DNA from: Actinoplanes italicus | GTDB lineage: Bacteria > Actinomycetota > Actinomycetes > Mycobacteriales > Micromonosporaceae | Direction of reading: 5' to 3' | DNA: 64,000 bases | Assembly: GCF_003001815.1 (NCBI RefSeq) | Contig: NZ_PVMZ01000032.1 | Span: 1 to 64,000, forward strand | In this document: positions 31,964-39,785 of the stretch, one piece after another | Layout: each line of letters begins with the position of its first letter | How positions within the stretch are numbered: the stretch's first letter is position 1 | Made by a program: the position numbers and the translations under genes | Notes under the pieces: model-generated | What the model was told of the DNA's origin: nothing | Databases searched by the model: none | Seen by the model: the letters and a program-made list of their open reading frames with translations, nothing else

Positions 31964-33274
31964 TCATCCGGCGACGTTGAACCCGGAGTTCTTCAGGTCG
32001 TCGACGGTGGTCTTCTGCATGGTGGCCAGCGACTCGGTGAAGGCGGCGGCCTTCTTCGACTCGGCAGCCTTGCCGAAGGTGTCGTTGAAGGCGCTGTAGG
32101 CGACGTTCACGTTCGGGCCGTAGGTGAACGGCTTCAGCTGCTTGGAGGCCTCACCGGCGATGGTGTAGAAGTCGGCCTGGTCGGCGAAGAAGGCCGGCGG
32201 GCTGGTCAGGATGCTGGTCGACTCGTTCGCGGCCGGGTACACGAAGGCCTCGGTGGCGAGCAGCTTCAGGGCCTCGGGGTCGCTGTTGAGCCAGGCCACG
32301 AACTGGGCGGCCTGCTTCTTGTGCTTCGACTGGGTGGTCACGCTGGTGGCCGAGCCACCCCAGGCGCCGGTCGCCGGAGCGGCGGCGTCCCACTGCGGCA
32401 TCGGGGCGGCCTTCCACTTGCCCTTGGTGTCCTTGGCGCTGCCGTCGAGCACGCCCGGCGCCCACACCGCGCTGACCCAGCCGACCTGGGTGCCGTCGTT
32501 GAGGGCCGCGTTCCACTCCGGGGTGTACATCGGCTTGTTGTCGATGACGCCCTTCTCGACCAGTCCACCCCAGTACGCGGCGACCTTCTGCGTGGCCGCG
32601 TCGTTGATGTTGACGGTCCAGGACTCGCCGTTCACGCCCCACCAGGAGGCGCCGGCCTGCTGGGCGAGACCGGTGAACAGGCCCGCGTCGTTGGCCGAGA
32701 AGGTGCCGAGGTACTGCTTCGGGTCCGCCTTGTGGATCTTCTCCGCGGCGGCCGCGTAGTCGTCCCAGGTCTTCGGCGCCTGCAGGCCGTTGGACTCGAA
32801 CACGTCCGAGCGGTAGAAGAACATCAGAGGACCGGAGTCCTGCGGTACGCCGTACACCGCCTCCGAACCCAGGGTGACGCCGTTCCACGTACCCGCCGGG
32901 AATTTGTCCTTGATCGAACCGACCTCACCGGCGATGTCGGCCAGTGCGTCCGAGGAGACCAGGGTGGGGATCTTCTGATATTCGGCCTGCATGACGTCCG
33001 GCGCGCCGGAACCCGCCTTGATCGCGGTCAGCAGCTTGGTGACGGCCGGGTCGCCGCCGTCCTGCTTGTTGACCGTGACCTGGATGTTGGGGTTCTTCGC
33101 GTTCCAGGCGGCGGCGACCTTGTCCATGTTCGGAGCCCAGGTCCAATAGGTCAGCTCGACCTTCTGGTTCGGGTCGGTCGTCTCCTCCGGGGAGTCGGTG
33201 CTGCTGCAGGCGGTGCCGGTGAAAAGAGCCGCCGCGGTCAAAGCCGCCATGAGCGGTGCGAATTTAGTCTTCAT
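31964..33274 (-). CDS. Extracellular carbohydrate-binding lipoprotein (CUT1 type)
   Basis: This 436-residue receptor has a lipoprotein signal ending at FTGTAC (Cys near residue 23), then a Ser/Thr/Glu linker and the SBP_bac_1 fold from about residue 38: VELTYWTWAPNMDKVAAAWN, NIQVTVNKQDGG, MQAEYQKIPTLVSSDALADI, FYRSDVFESNGLQAPKTWDDY and SATSVTTQSKHKKQAAQFV. It should capture galactan-derived oligosaccharides and deliver them to the two downstream permeases. ATG 33274 lies behind GGAGG. It is the first gene of the galactan operon, divergent from beta-galactosidase across the operator region. Confidence 0.93.
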   Translation of the reverse strand: MKTKFAPLMAALTAAALFTGTACSSTDSPEETTDPNQKVELTYWTWAPNMDKVAAAWNAKNPNIQVTVNKQDGGDPAVTKLLTAIKAGSGAPDVMQAEYQKIPTLVSSDALADIAGEVGSIKDKFPAGTWNGVTLGSEAVYGVPQDSGPLMFFYRSDVFESNGLQAPKTWDDYAAAAEKIHKADPKQYLGTFSANDAGLFTGLAQQAGASWWGVNGESWTVNINDAATQKVAAYWGGLVEKGVIDNKPMYTPEWNAALNDGTQVGWVSAVWAPGVLDGSAKDTKGKWKAAPMPQWDAAAPATGAWGGSATSVTTQSKHKKQAAQFVAWLNSDPEALKLLATEAFVYPAANESTSILTSPPAFFADQADFYTIAGEASKQLKPFTYGPNVNVAYSAFNDTFGKAAESKKAAAFTESLATMQKTTVDDLKNSGFNVAG

Positions 33275-33354
33275 CGATCCTCCTTGATCGGCTTGGCCGG
33301 ATGACGGGAAGCCGTGACGGAAGCCGCCGGGAAGCGTTTCGCTCCGGTCGGCCC

Positions 33355-33370
33355 CTGTGACCGGTTACAG
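33355..33370. promoter_or_regulatory. LacI-type operator 1 of the galactan locus
   Basis: CTGTGACCGGTTACAG is a 16-bp imperfect palindrome (one mismatch per half) with a central CG. It lies about 80 bp upstream of the receptor gene. An identical copy lies 90 bp away. Confidence 0.75.
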
Positions 33371-33444
33371 TGCTGGTGTTACGTCGATGTGTCAAGCCCT
33401 TGCGTCCTACCCGTTACGCCTGTGTATCGTTCGGGCTCGCCGGG

Positions 33445-33460
33445 CTGTGACCGGTTACAG
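33445..33460. promoter_or_regulatory. LacI-type operator 2 of the galactan locus
   Basis: This is an identical CTGTGACCGGTTACAG, 24 bp upstream of the beta-galactosidase start. With copy 1 it brackets the divergent promoters, so one repressor can shut both directions. Confidence 0.75.
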
Positions 33461-33483
33461 TCAAAGTTGCAAGGAGCTGATCC

Positions 33484-35895
33484 ATGTCCGAGCCACTCGC
33501 CGTACGCCACCAGGCCTGGGCGACCCCGCTGCGCCGGCCGCGGATGAGCAACGACGAGGACGCGCGCCCCGGGCTGTCACTGACGAACCGCTACCTCAGC
33601 CGTGACGGGGTGCCGCTCATCCCGGTCTCCGGCGAGCTGCACTACAGCCGCGTGCCGCGCGAGCGCTGGGCCGAGCGCCTGCGCCAGATGAAGGCCGGCG
33701 GTGTCACCGTGGTGGCCAGCTACATTTTCTGGCTGCACCACTCACCGGAGCCGGGTGTGGCCCGCTTCTCCGGCGGCCTCGACGTCGCCGCGTTCGTCGA
33801 CCTGGCCGTCGAGACCGGCCTCGACGTGGTGCTGCGGATCGGCCCGTGGTGTCACGGCGAGAGCCGCAACGGCGGCTTCCCCGACTGGGTGCAGCAGGCC
33901 CCGGTCCGGCACCGCACCGACGACCCGGCCTATCTGGCGCTGGTCACCGACTGGTTCGCCCAGATCGCGGCGGCCGTCGGTGACCGGTTCGCCCACGTTC
34001 TCGGCATCCAGCTGGAGAACGAGTTGTACGACCAGCCGCAGCACCTGGTCACCCTCAAGCGCCTGGCCCGCGAGGCCGGCATGTCCGCGCCGCTCTGGAC
34101 CGCCACCGCCTGGGGTGGCGCCGACCTGCCGGCCGGGGAGGTGCTCCCGCTCTACGGCGGGTACGGCGACGGCTTCTGGGTCGACGCCGACGCCCCGTGG
34201 GACCCGACCTTCCGCGACCACTACTTCTTCTCCCACGTCTGGGACGACGCCGGCATCGGCGCGGACGTGCGGCGCGCCCAGGCGATCGAGGCCGCGTCCG
34301 GCGGCCCGCGCACCCCGTCCGACGAGTTCCCGGCCGCCACCTGCGAGCTCGGCGGCGGCATGGCCACGGCGTACCACCGGCGCCCGCGCCCCGAGGCCCT
34401 CGACGTCGCCGCGATCGCCCACTGCAAGATCGGCAACGGGTCGGCCTGGCAGGGCTACTACATGTACGCGGGCGGCACCAACCCCGGCCCCGGCCTGCAG
34501 GAATCCCACGCCACCGGTTACCCGAACGACATCGCCCGCCTCGGCTACGACTTCCACGCCCCCATCGGCGAGGCCGGCACCCTGGCGCCCAGCCACGCCG
34601 CCCTGCGCCGGCAGCACGCCTTCCTGTCCGCTTTCGGCCATGTCCTGGCGGAGATGCCGTCCAGCCTGCCGGACGTGCGGCCGACCGGCGTCGAGGACTC
34701 GTCGACGTTGCGATGGGCGCTGCGCAGTGACGGCGAGAGCGGCTTCCTGCTGATCTCCTGGCATCAGCCGCACTTCCCGCTGCCCGCCTACCGCGGAGCC
34801 CGCTTCCGGGTCACACTGTCCCCGTCGCAGGTGATCGAGTTCCCCTCCCGGCCGATCGACGTCCCGCCGGGCACACTGGCCCGCTGGCCGATCAACCTCA
34901 CTGCAGGTGGCACCACGATCACCTGGGCCACCGCCTCGGCCCTCACCCTGCTGCCCGGCGAGGTACCCACACTCGTCCTGCTGGCCGACGACGGCATCGA
35001 CGTGGAGCTCGCCGTGTCCGGTTCCGTTCACGCCATCACTCCGGACCTCACCCCGCGACGGTTCGGCGGCCTCGACGTACTGGTCCTCCCGGCCACGACC
35101 GCCGAATCGGTCTGGGTCGCCGACGACGGCACCCGCCGCCTCTTCCTCAGCGACGACGAGCTGCAGTGGGACGCTTCCGGAGCGATAACGATCAAGTCCT
35201 TCAAGGCCGCGGACGTACGGGTGTACGACCCGGCAGTCGGCGCTTTCGCTCCGGTGCCCGTGCCCACGCCGACCACCCCGGTGCCCGTGTCCTCGGTGAC
35301 CACTCCGGTGGCCGTGTCCTCGGTGACCACTCCGGTGGCTGTGCCTCGAACGGCCGGTTCCGCTCACAGTCCCGTGGCCGTGCCCCGGGCGGCCGACCCC
35401 GCGAGCGCCCCCGCGGCCACCCCGGTGACCGTGTCGGGGGCGGCTACCCCGGTGACCGTCGAGCAGCTGCGCCCGGCCGCCCCCACGGTTCCGGTCAGCT
35501 ACGGCAAGCACGACGGCCGCCCGTCCGCACCGGCTCCGGAGGTCTTCGACGAGCTCGCCGCCGTCTACCGCCTGCGCCTGCCGTCCTGGGCCGCCGACCC
35601 GGCCCGAGACCCGCTGCTGCGCGTCCTCTGGGCCGGCGACGTAGGCGAACTGCGCGTCGACGGCCACCCGGTCACCGACCGTTACTGGGACGGCTCCGGC
35701 TGGACGGTCAACCTGACCGACGCCGGCTATCGCGAAGGCGCCCAGGTCACCCTCCACCTGCTGCCACTCGCGGCCGGCTCCCCGGTCTCGCTGCCGGCCG
35801 AGGCCCGGGCCCGCCTGGCCGCGACCGACACCCAGCTGCTGGCCATCGACGTCGTCGAGGTGTCGGCCCGGACAACCGTGACCGTCACCCCCTGA
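33484..35895 (+). CDS. Beta-galactosidase, GH35
   Basis: This 803-residue enzyme removes terminal beta-galactose from imported galacto-oligosaccharides. It has no signal peptide, so it is probably cytoplasmic. ATG 33484 follows AAGGAG. The GH35 barrel spans about residues 35-380: GELHYSRVPRERW, SYIFWLHHSP, RIGPWCHGESRNGGFPDW, GIQLENELYD (acid/base Glu180) and TCELGGGMATAY (nucleophile Glu288). Beta-sandwich domains follow. Residues about 590-660 form a repetitive Pro/Val/Thr linker (TTPVAVSSVTTPVAV units, coded by a 27-bp tandem repeat near 35287-35340) before a last jelly-roll-like domain. That linker is odd for a cytoplasmic enzyme. It is divergent from the galactan operon. Confidence 0.93.
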   Translation: MSEPLAVRHQAWATPLRRPRMSNDEDARPGLSLTNRYLSRDGVPLIPVSGELHYSRVPRERWAERLRQMKAGGVTVVASYIFWLHHSPEPGVARFSGGLDVAAFVDLAVETGLDVVLRIGPWCHGESRNGGFPDWVQQAPVRHRTDDPAYLALVTDWFAQIAAAVGDRFAHVLGIQLENELYDQPQHLVTLKRLAREAGMSAPLWTATAWGGADLPAGEVLPLYGGYGDGFWVDADAPWDPTFRDHYFFSHVWDDAGIGADVRRAQAIEAASGGPRTPSDEFPAATCELGGGMATAYHRRPRPEALDVAAIAHCKIGNGSAWQGYYMYAGGTNPGPGLQESHATGYPNDIARLGYDFHAPIGEAGTLAPSHAALRRQHAFLSAFGHVLAEMPSSLPDVRPTGVEDSSTLRWALRSDGESGFLLISWHQPHFPLPAYRGARFRVTLSPSQVIEFPSRPIDVPPGTLARWPINLTAGGTTITWATASALTLLPGEVPTLVLLADDGIDVELAVSGSVHAITPDLTPRRFGGLDVLVLPATTAESVWVADDGTRRLFLSDDELQWDASGAITIKSFKAADVRVYDPAVGAFAPVPVPTPTTPVPVSSVTTPVAVSSVTTPVAVPRTAGSAHSPVAVPRAADPASAPAATPVTVSGAATPVTVEQLRPAAPTVPVSYGKHDGRPSAPAPEVFDELAAVYRLRLPSWAADPARDPLLRVLWAGDVGELRVDGHPVTDRYWDGSGWTVNLTDAGYREGAQVTLHLLPLAAGSPVSLPAEARARLAATDTQLLAIDVVEVSARTTVTVTP

Positions 35896-35897
35896 CC

Positions 35898-35940
35898 GGG
35901 CGGGGAGCGCGGGCTCCGCCAGGGCCGGCGCTCCCCGCCC
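35898..35940 (+). terminator. Terminator after beta-galactosidase
   Basis: GGGCGGGGAGCGC (35898-35910) pairs perfectly with 35928-35940 around a 17-nt loop, 3 bp after the stop codon. Confidence 0.75.
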
Positions 35941-35949
35941 CCGCCGCCC

Positions 35950-36358
35950 CGTGGTGTTTTGTGGCGCGTCCGTGGGCGTGGTTCACCACGCTGTGGTGCT
36001 GGCCGTCGGGCGTGGTGTTTTGTGGCGCGCCCGTGGGCGCTGGTGACCACGCTGTGGTGCTGGTCGTTCGGGCGTGGTGTTTTGTGGCGCGCCCGTGGGC
36101 GCTGGTGGCCACGCTGTGGTGCTGGTCGTTCGGGCGTGGTGATTTGTGGCGCGCCCGTGGGCGCGGTTCACCACGCTGTGGTGCTGGCCGTCGGGCGTGG
36201 TGACCTGTGGCGCACCCGTGGGCGCGGTTCACCACGCTGCGCCAAGTGCCCGGTTGCGTGGTGACTTGCGGTGCACAGGTGGGCGTAGGTCACCACACAG
36301 GGTGTACCGCCCTGTGGCGTGGTGATTTGTGGCGTACGGGTGGGCGTAGGTCACCACA
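35950..36358. repeat. Array of seven 41-bp palindromic repeats with 20-21-bp spacers
   Basis: Units lie at 35950-35990, 36011-36051, 36073-36113, 36135-36175, 36196-36236, 36257-36297 and 36318-36358, all exactly 41 bp. They start CGTGGTG(A/T) and end in CACCACG or a variant (GACCACG, GGCCACG, CACCACA), with the inner TGTGGCG...GTGGGCG kept. Spacers are 20, 21, 21, 20, 20 and 20 bp and most start CTGTGGTGCTGG or CTGCG. The family is the same as that of the 3877-4161 array. It starts 10 bp after the beta-galactosidase terminator and runs up to a block of broken genes. Confidence 0.9.
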
Positions 36359-36433
36359 CTGCGCGGATGGCGGCGGGTGAGACGTCCGAATCTGACTTCA
36401 CGCCCGGCTGTTCGTGGAGCCGGGTGGGCGTAG

Positions 36434-36876
36434 GACGGCGACGAGCTGCCCGACGGGACGGTCGGCCCGCTCGGGGTGATCACGCCTTCGCGTACCCCCG
36501 GATATCGGAAGAACCCCCGGCTCACCGCGAGTTTCGAGCTCAACGGGTTCTGGCTCACCGGCGACGTGGCCAGGCGCGACCCCGAAGGCAACTCCTGCCA
36601 CCTCGACCGTACGGTCGACGTGATCGGCACCTCCGGCGGCCCCGTCTACAGCCTCCCGATCGAGGAGGTGCTGATCGCCGACTGCGCCGACGTGGTCCGC
36701 GACTGCGCGGTCATCGGGGTGCCCGGCCCGGACGGGCACGCCCAGGTGCCGATCGCCGTGGTCCAGCCGCAGGACGGCGCCTCCCCGGACGGGCTGCTGG
36801 AGAAGGGCGGCAAGGAACTCTCCGCCGCCGGCCTGGCCACGCTCGCCGCCGTGGAGGTCGTCCAGGACTTCCCAAG
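36434..36876 (+). pseudogene. Fragment of an AMP-dependent acyl-CoA synthetase/ligase
   Basis: Frame 2 reads GDELPDGTVGPLGV, RTPGYRKNPRLTASFELNGFWLTGDV, CHLDRTVDVIGTSGGPVYSLP, IEEVLIADCADVV, CAVIGVPGPDGHAQVPIAVV and EVVQDFP. This is the C-terminal part of an adenylate-forming ligase with the WLTGDV hinge and the swivel domain. The catalytic N-terminal 300-400 residues are missing, a TAG in frame at 36431 precedes the fragment, and the P-x-GK lysine end is replaced by another gene fragment. It cannot encode an active enzyme. Confidence 0.7.
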
Positions 36877-37127
36877 GGCCTCGCCGAGCTCGTCACCACC
36901 TGCCCGCAGTACTGCGGCCACTGCACCCGGATGGACCTGGTCGGCCAGTCCACACCCGCGGTCGGCAGGGCGAGGTTCAGCCTGCGCTCCGGCACCCGCC
37001 GGGAGCTGATGCTCGACTATCTGAAACGCATCCCGGCGTACGTGACGTCGTCGTCTCCGGCGGTGACGTCGCCAACGTGCCCTGGCCGCAGCTGGAACAG
37101 TTCGTCACCGCGTGCAACCGTCCGTAG
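36877..37127 (+). pseudogene. Fragment of lysine 2,3-aminomutase (radical SAM), frameshifted
   Basis: Frame 1 reads LAELVTTCPQYCGHCTRMDL, carrying the radical-SAM Cys-x3-Cys-x2-Cys (codons at 36901, 36913 and 36922), then VGQSTPAVG and MLDYLKRIP. Near 37038 the match moves to another frame, VRDVVVSGGDVANVPWPQLE, then QFVTACNRP and TAG 37125-37127. These segments follow KamA order. The fragment lacks the PLP-binding C-terminal half and the N terminus and begins directly where the ligase fragment ends. Confidence 0.7.
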
Positions 37128-37136
37128 TGGAGGGGA

Positions 37137-37184
37137 GGTGTAGTCCTCCCAGGCTTGCGGTGTGAACTTGATGCTTAGCCGCAC
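37137..37184 (-). pseudogene. N-terminal stub of a YoeB-like toxin
   Basis: From GTG 37184 the minus strand reads VRLSIKFTPQAWEDYT, the start of a YoeB mRNA interferase. The match ends where the lysine aminomutase fragment begins. The GTG overlaps the end of the antitoxin frame, the normal yefM-yoeB coupling. The catalytic remainder is lost. Confidence 0.55.
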
Positions 37185-37469
37185 GCCGCGGCCTGGGCGT
37201 CGCCGTCCGCCCGGTCGTTGAGGGTGTCCGGGGTGACGAGGTCGTGTTCCTCGATCTCGCCCTTGTCGGCCTGAGCGATGCTCTCCAACAGGCGCCGGGC
37301 TGGCGGCGCTCCCGAGGACGTGCAGTGTCTCCCGCATCGAGTGCCACTCGTCGAGGGAGACGATCACCACCGCCTTACCCTCACCCCGGGGAATCACCGT
37401 CTCCTCGGCGTCGTCGATCACGGCGTCCACCACTGCCGCGAAGTTCCGCCGCACCTCACGGATCGTCAT
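37175..37469 (-). pseudogene. Frameshifted YefM/Phd-type antitoxin
   Basis: ATG 37469 opens MTIREVRRNFAAVVDAVIDD, then GKAVVIVSLDEWHSMRETLHVL, the Phd/YefM fold. Near 37308 the frame must change to read RRLLESIAQADKGEIEEHDL, then VTPDTLNDRADGDAQAA, the usual YefM toxin-binding tail, ending at TAA 37175-37177. The total of 295 nt is not divisible by three. The DNA-binding half could still be made as a hybrid protein, but toxin neutralisation is lost together with the toxin. Confidence 0.6.
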
Positions 37470-37648
37470 GACCTTCGTGTTGTACCTCCAGACGTACCTC
37501 TCAGCGCACGCCGCGTGCGAGGTCTGATTCGTGGTATTCACCAGGTGGAGGACTGGGCCGCGCCGGAGGGTGAGGTCGTCGCTCGTTGAGTTGAGTGGCC
37601 GGGTGCGCCGGGCGACCGGACGGGTTGTTGCGTAGTAATGTCCGTTCC

Positions 37649-39748
37649 ATGGGCGATGATCGATCTCCGGCCCGTGCTGCGCAACGCCTGGCCGAGGCGG
37701 AGTCCAGTGCACCCGCCGTGCACTACGACGACGAGGAGCGGCCCGCCCGGGAGCTGAGCGGGCGGGTCGGCGCGGCCGTGTCGATCGCCGCTTTCGGGGT
37801 CGCCGTGCTGGTGCTGTGGCAGGTGTTCCGGCCGCTCGCTCAGGGCAGCCAGTTCTACCTGATCATCTTCCTGGCCGGGACACTGCCGCTCGTCTTCCTG
37901 GCGTACAAGTCGGGGTTCGGCAAAGGGCGGGAAAGGCCCACCGTGACCGACTGGGTTCTCGCGGGCGGTGCATTGCTGGTCTGCCTCTACCCGGTCAATC
38001 CGTTCGCCGGTGGATACAACGCGTTCCTGAACCGGCAGGGTCTTCTCGAACCGGTCGACATCGTTTTCGGTGCGGTGCTGCTGATCCTGCTGATCGAGGC
38101 CTGCCGGCGCACCACCGGCTGGGCGCTGCCGGTCGTCTGCCTGCTGTTCCTCGGCTACGGCTACTACGGCGGCCTGCTGCCGCAGACCTGGCCGATCGCC
38201 CACGCGGGGCTCGATTTCGGACAGATCGTCGACGCTCTCTACAATTCCGGGAGCGGCTTCTACGGCACCCCGCTCGACGTCGCGGCCACCTACATCGTGC
38301 TTTTCACGATCTATGGCGCGGTGCTCGACCTGTCCGGTGCGAGCCGATTCTTCGTCGACCTCTCGGTCGCCGCTTTCAGGAGATCACGGAGTGCGGCGGG
38401 ACGCACGGCGGTCGCCGCCGGGTTCCTTCTGGGCACGGTCTCCGGCTCCGGTACGGCCACCGCGGTCAGCGTCGGCGCGGTCACCTGGCCGATGCTCCGC
38501 CGGGCCGGATATCCGCCGGAACAGGCCGGTGGGATGCTCGCCGCGGCCGGAGTCGGCGCGATCCTCTCGCCGCCCACCCTCGGCGCGGCCGCGTTCATCG
38601 TCGCCGAGTACCTCAACGTCTCCTATCTGACCGTCCTCGGCTGGGCGATGATCCCGACGGTCCTCTACTACCTGGGCATCCTGCTCGCCGTGGAGATCGA
38701 CGTGCGGCGGTTCGCGGTCCGCGCGATCGACGCGCCCGAGACGAGCGCCTGGCGCCTGCTGGCCCGTTTCGGCTACCACTTCTCCTCGCTGATCGTCATC
38801 GTCGTGCTGCTGGCGCTCGGTCAGAGCGCGACTCGTTCGGTGGTCTACGCGACCGTGCTGGCCGGGCTGCTGTCCTTCCTGGACCGGTCCACCCGCCTGA
38901 CCCCGCCACGGATCTTCGCGGCCCTCGCGGCCGGTGTCCGCGGCGTGCTGCCGGTCGTCGCCGTCTGCGCCGCCGCCGGGGTGATCACCGCGACGACCAC
39001 CAAGACCGGACTGGGCGCCCAGCTCGCCTCACTGCTCGTCAACGGTGCCAAGGCGGTCACCGACGAACCACAGGTGGTGCTCGCGCTGACCGTGGTGATG
39101 GCGGCGTTCGCGCTGGCACTGCTCGGCCTGGCGGTGCCGGTGACGGCCAGCTTCATCATCGGCTGGGTGATCATCGGGCCGGCGCTGCTGGCGCTCGGGG
39201 TGCCGGCGCCGGCCGCGGCCATGTTCGTCTTCTACTACTCGGTGCTGTCCGAGGTCACCCCGCCGACCGCGCTGGCCGCCGTCGGGGCGAGCGCGATCAC
39301 CGGCGGGCGCACGATCCCGACCATGTGGCAGGCGCTGAAGTACGCGTTGCCCGCGTTCCTCGCGCCGATCGCGTTCGTGCTCACCGCCAACGGCGAGCAC
39401 CTGCTGGCCCGCGGATCGCTGGGCGGCATCGTGTGGACGACCGCGGTGGCGGCGCTCGCCGTGTTCGGGCTGGCGATCGCGACCGGCGGCTGGATCCCCG
39501 GTGCCGGACCGGCCGGTCCGGTGAGCCGGGTGCTGGCGGCGGTCGCCGGGCTGCTCCTGCTCTACCTGGAGCCGGTCGTCGTCGGCGCGGGACTGATCGC
39601 GCTGCTGGTGGCCGTACTCATAGCTGGTTTGCATCGCCGTCGAACCGTGCCCGCGGAAGTGCCCGGGCCGGACGCACCGCCGGCGCCCGTGGAACCGCCG
39701 GCCGAGCCGGCGCCCCGTCCGCAGAGCCGGACCGAGACCCCCCAGTAA
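37649..39748 (+). CDS. TRAP transporter fused permease (DctQM type, TAXI system)
   Basis: This 699-residue protein starts at ATG 37649. The frame is open 18 codons upstream without a better start. About 16-18 hydrophobic segments combine the small DctQ-like and large DctM-like subunits, as in TAXI-type TRAP carriers. Landmarks are GSGFYGTPLDVAATYIVLF, GFLLGTVSGSGTATAVSVGAVTWP near residue 265, GAILSPPTLGAAAFIVAEY near residue 310, and SVLSEVTPPTALAAVGASAI near residue 545. A Pro-rich cytoplasmic tail ends the protein. It imports organic acids or similar compounds using an ion gradient. The binding protein gene follows by 37 bp. Confidence 0.92.
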   Translation: MGDDRSPARAAQRLAEAESSAPAVHYDDEERPARELSGRVGAAVSIAAFGVAVLVLWQVFRPLAQGSQFYLIIFLAGTLPLVFLAYKSGFGKGRERPTVTDWVLAGGALLVCLYPVNPFAGGYNAFLNRQGLLEPVDIVFGAVLLILLIEACRRTTGWALPVVCLLFLGYGYYGGLLPQTWPIAHAGLDFGQIVDALYNSGSGFYGTPLDVAATYIVLFTIYGAVLDLSGASRFFVDLSVAAFRRSRSAAGRTAVAAGFLLGTVSGSGTATAVSVGAVTWPMLRRAGYPPEQAGGMLAAAGVGAILSPPTLGAAAFIVAEYLNVSYLTVLGWAMIPTVLYYLGILLAVEIDVRRFAVRAIDAPETSAWRLLARFGYHFSSLIVIVVLLALGQSATRSVVYATVLAGLLSFLDRSTRLTPPRIFAALAAGVRGVLPVVAVCAAAGVITATTTKTGLGAQLASLLVNGAKAVTDEPQVVLALTVVMAAFALALLGLAVPVTASFIIGWVIIGPALLALGVPAPAAAMFVFYYSVLSEVTPPTALAAVGASAITGGRTIPTMWQALKYALPAFLAPIAFVLTANGEHLLARGSLGGIVWTTAVAALAVFGLAIATGGWIPGAGPAGPVSRVLAAVAGLLLLYLEPVVVGAGLIALLVAVLIAGLHRRRTVPAEVPGPDAPPAPVEPPAEPAPRPQSRTETPQ

Positions 39749-39785
39749 GTCGCCCTTGCCGCAGCACCCTCTGGAGAGGAAACGC

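Noticed and set aside
36476..37009. Functional 177-residue protein
   Set aside because: It is a C-terminal slice of an adenylate-forming ligase without the catalytic domain, and the end is out of frame with the KamA fragment.
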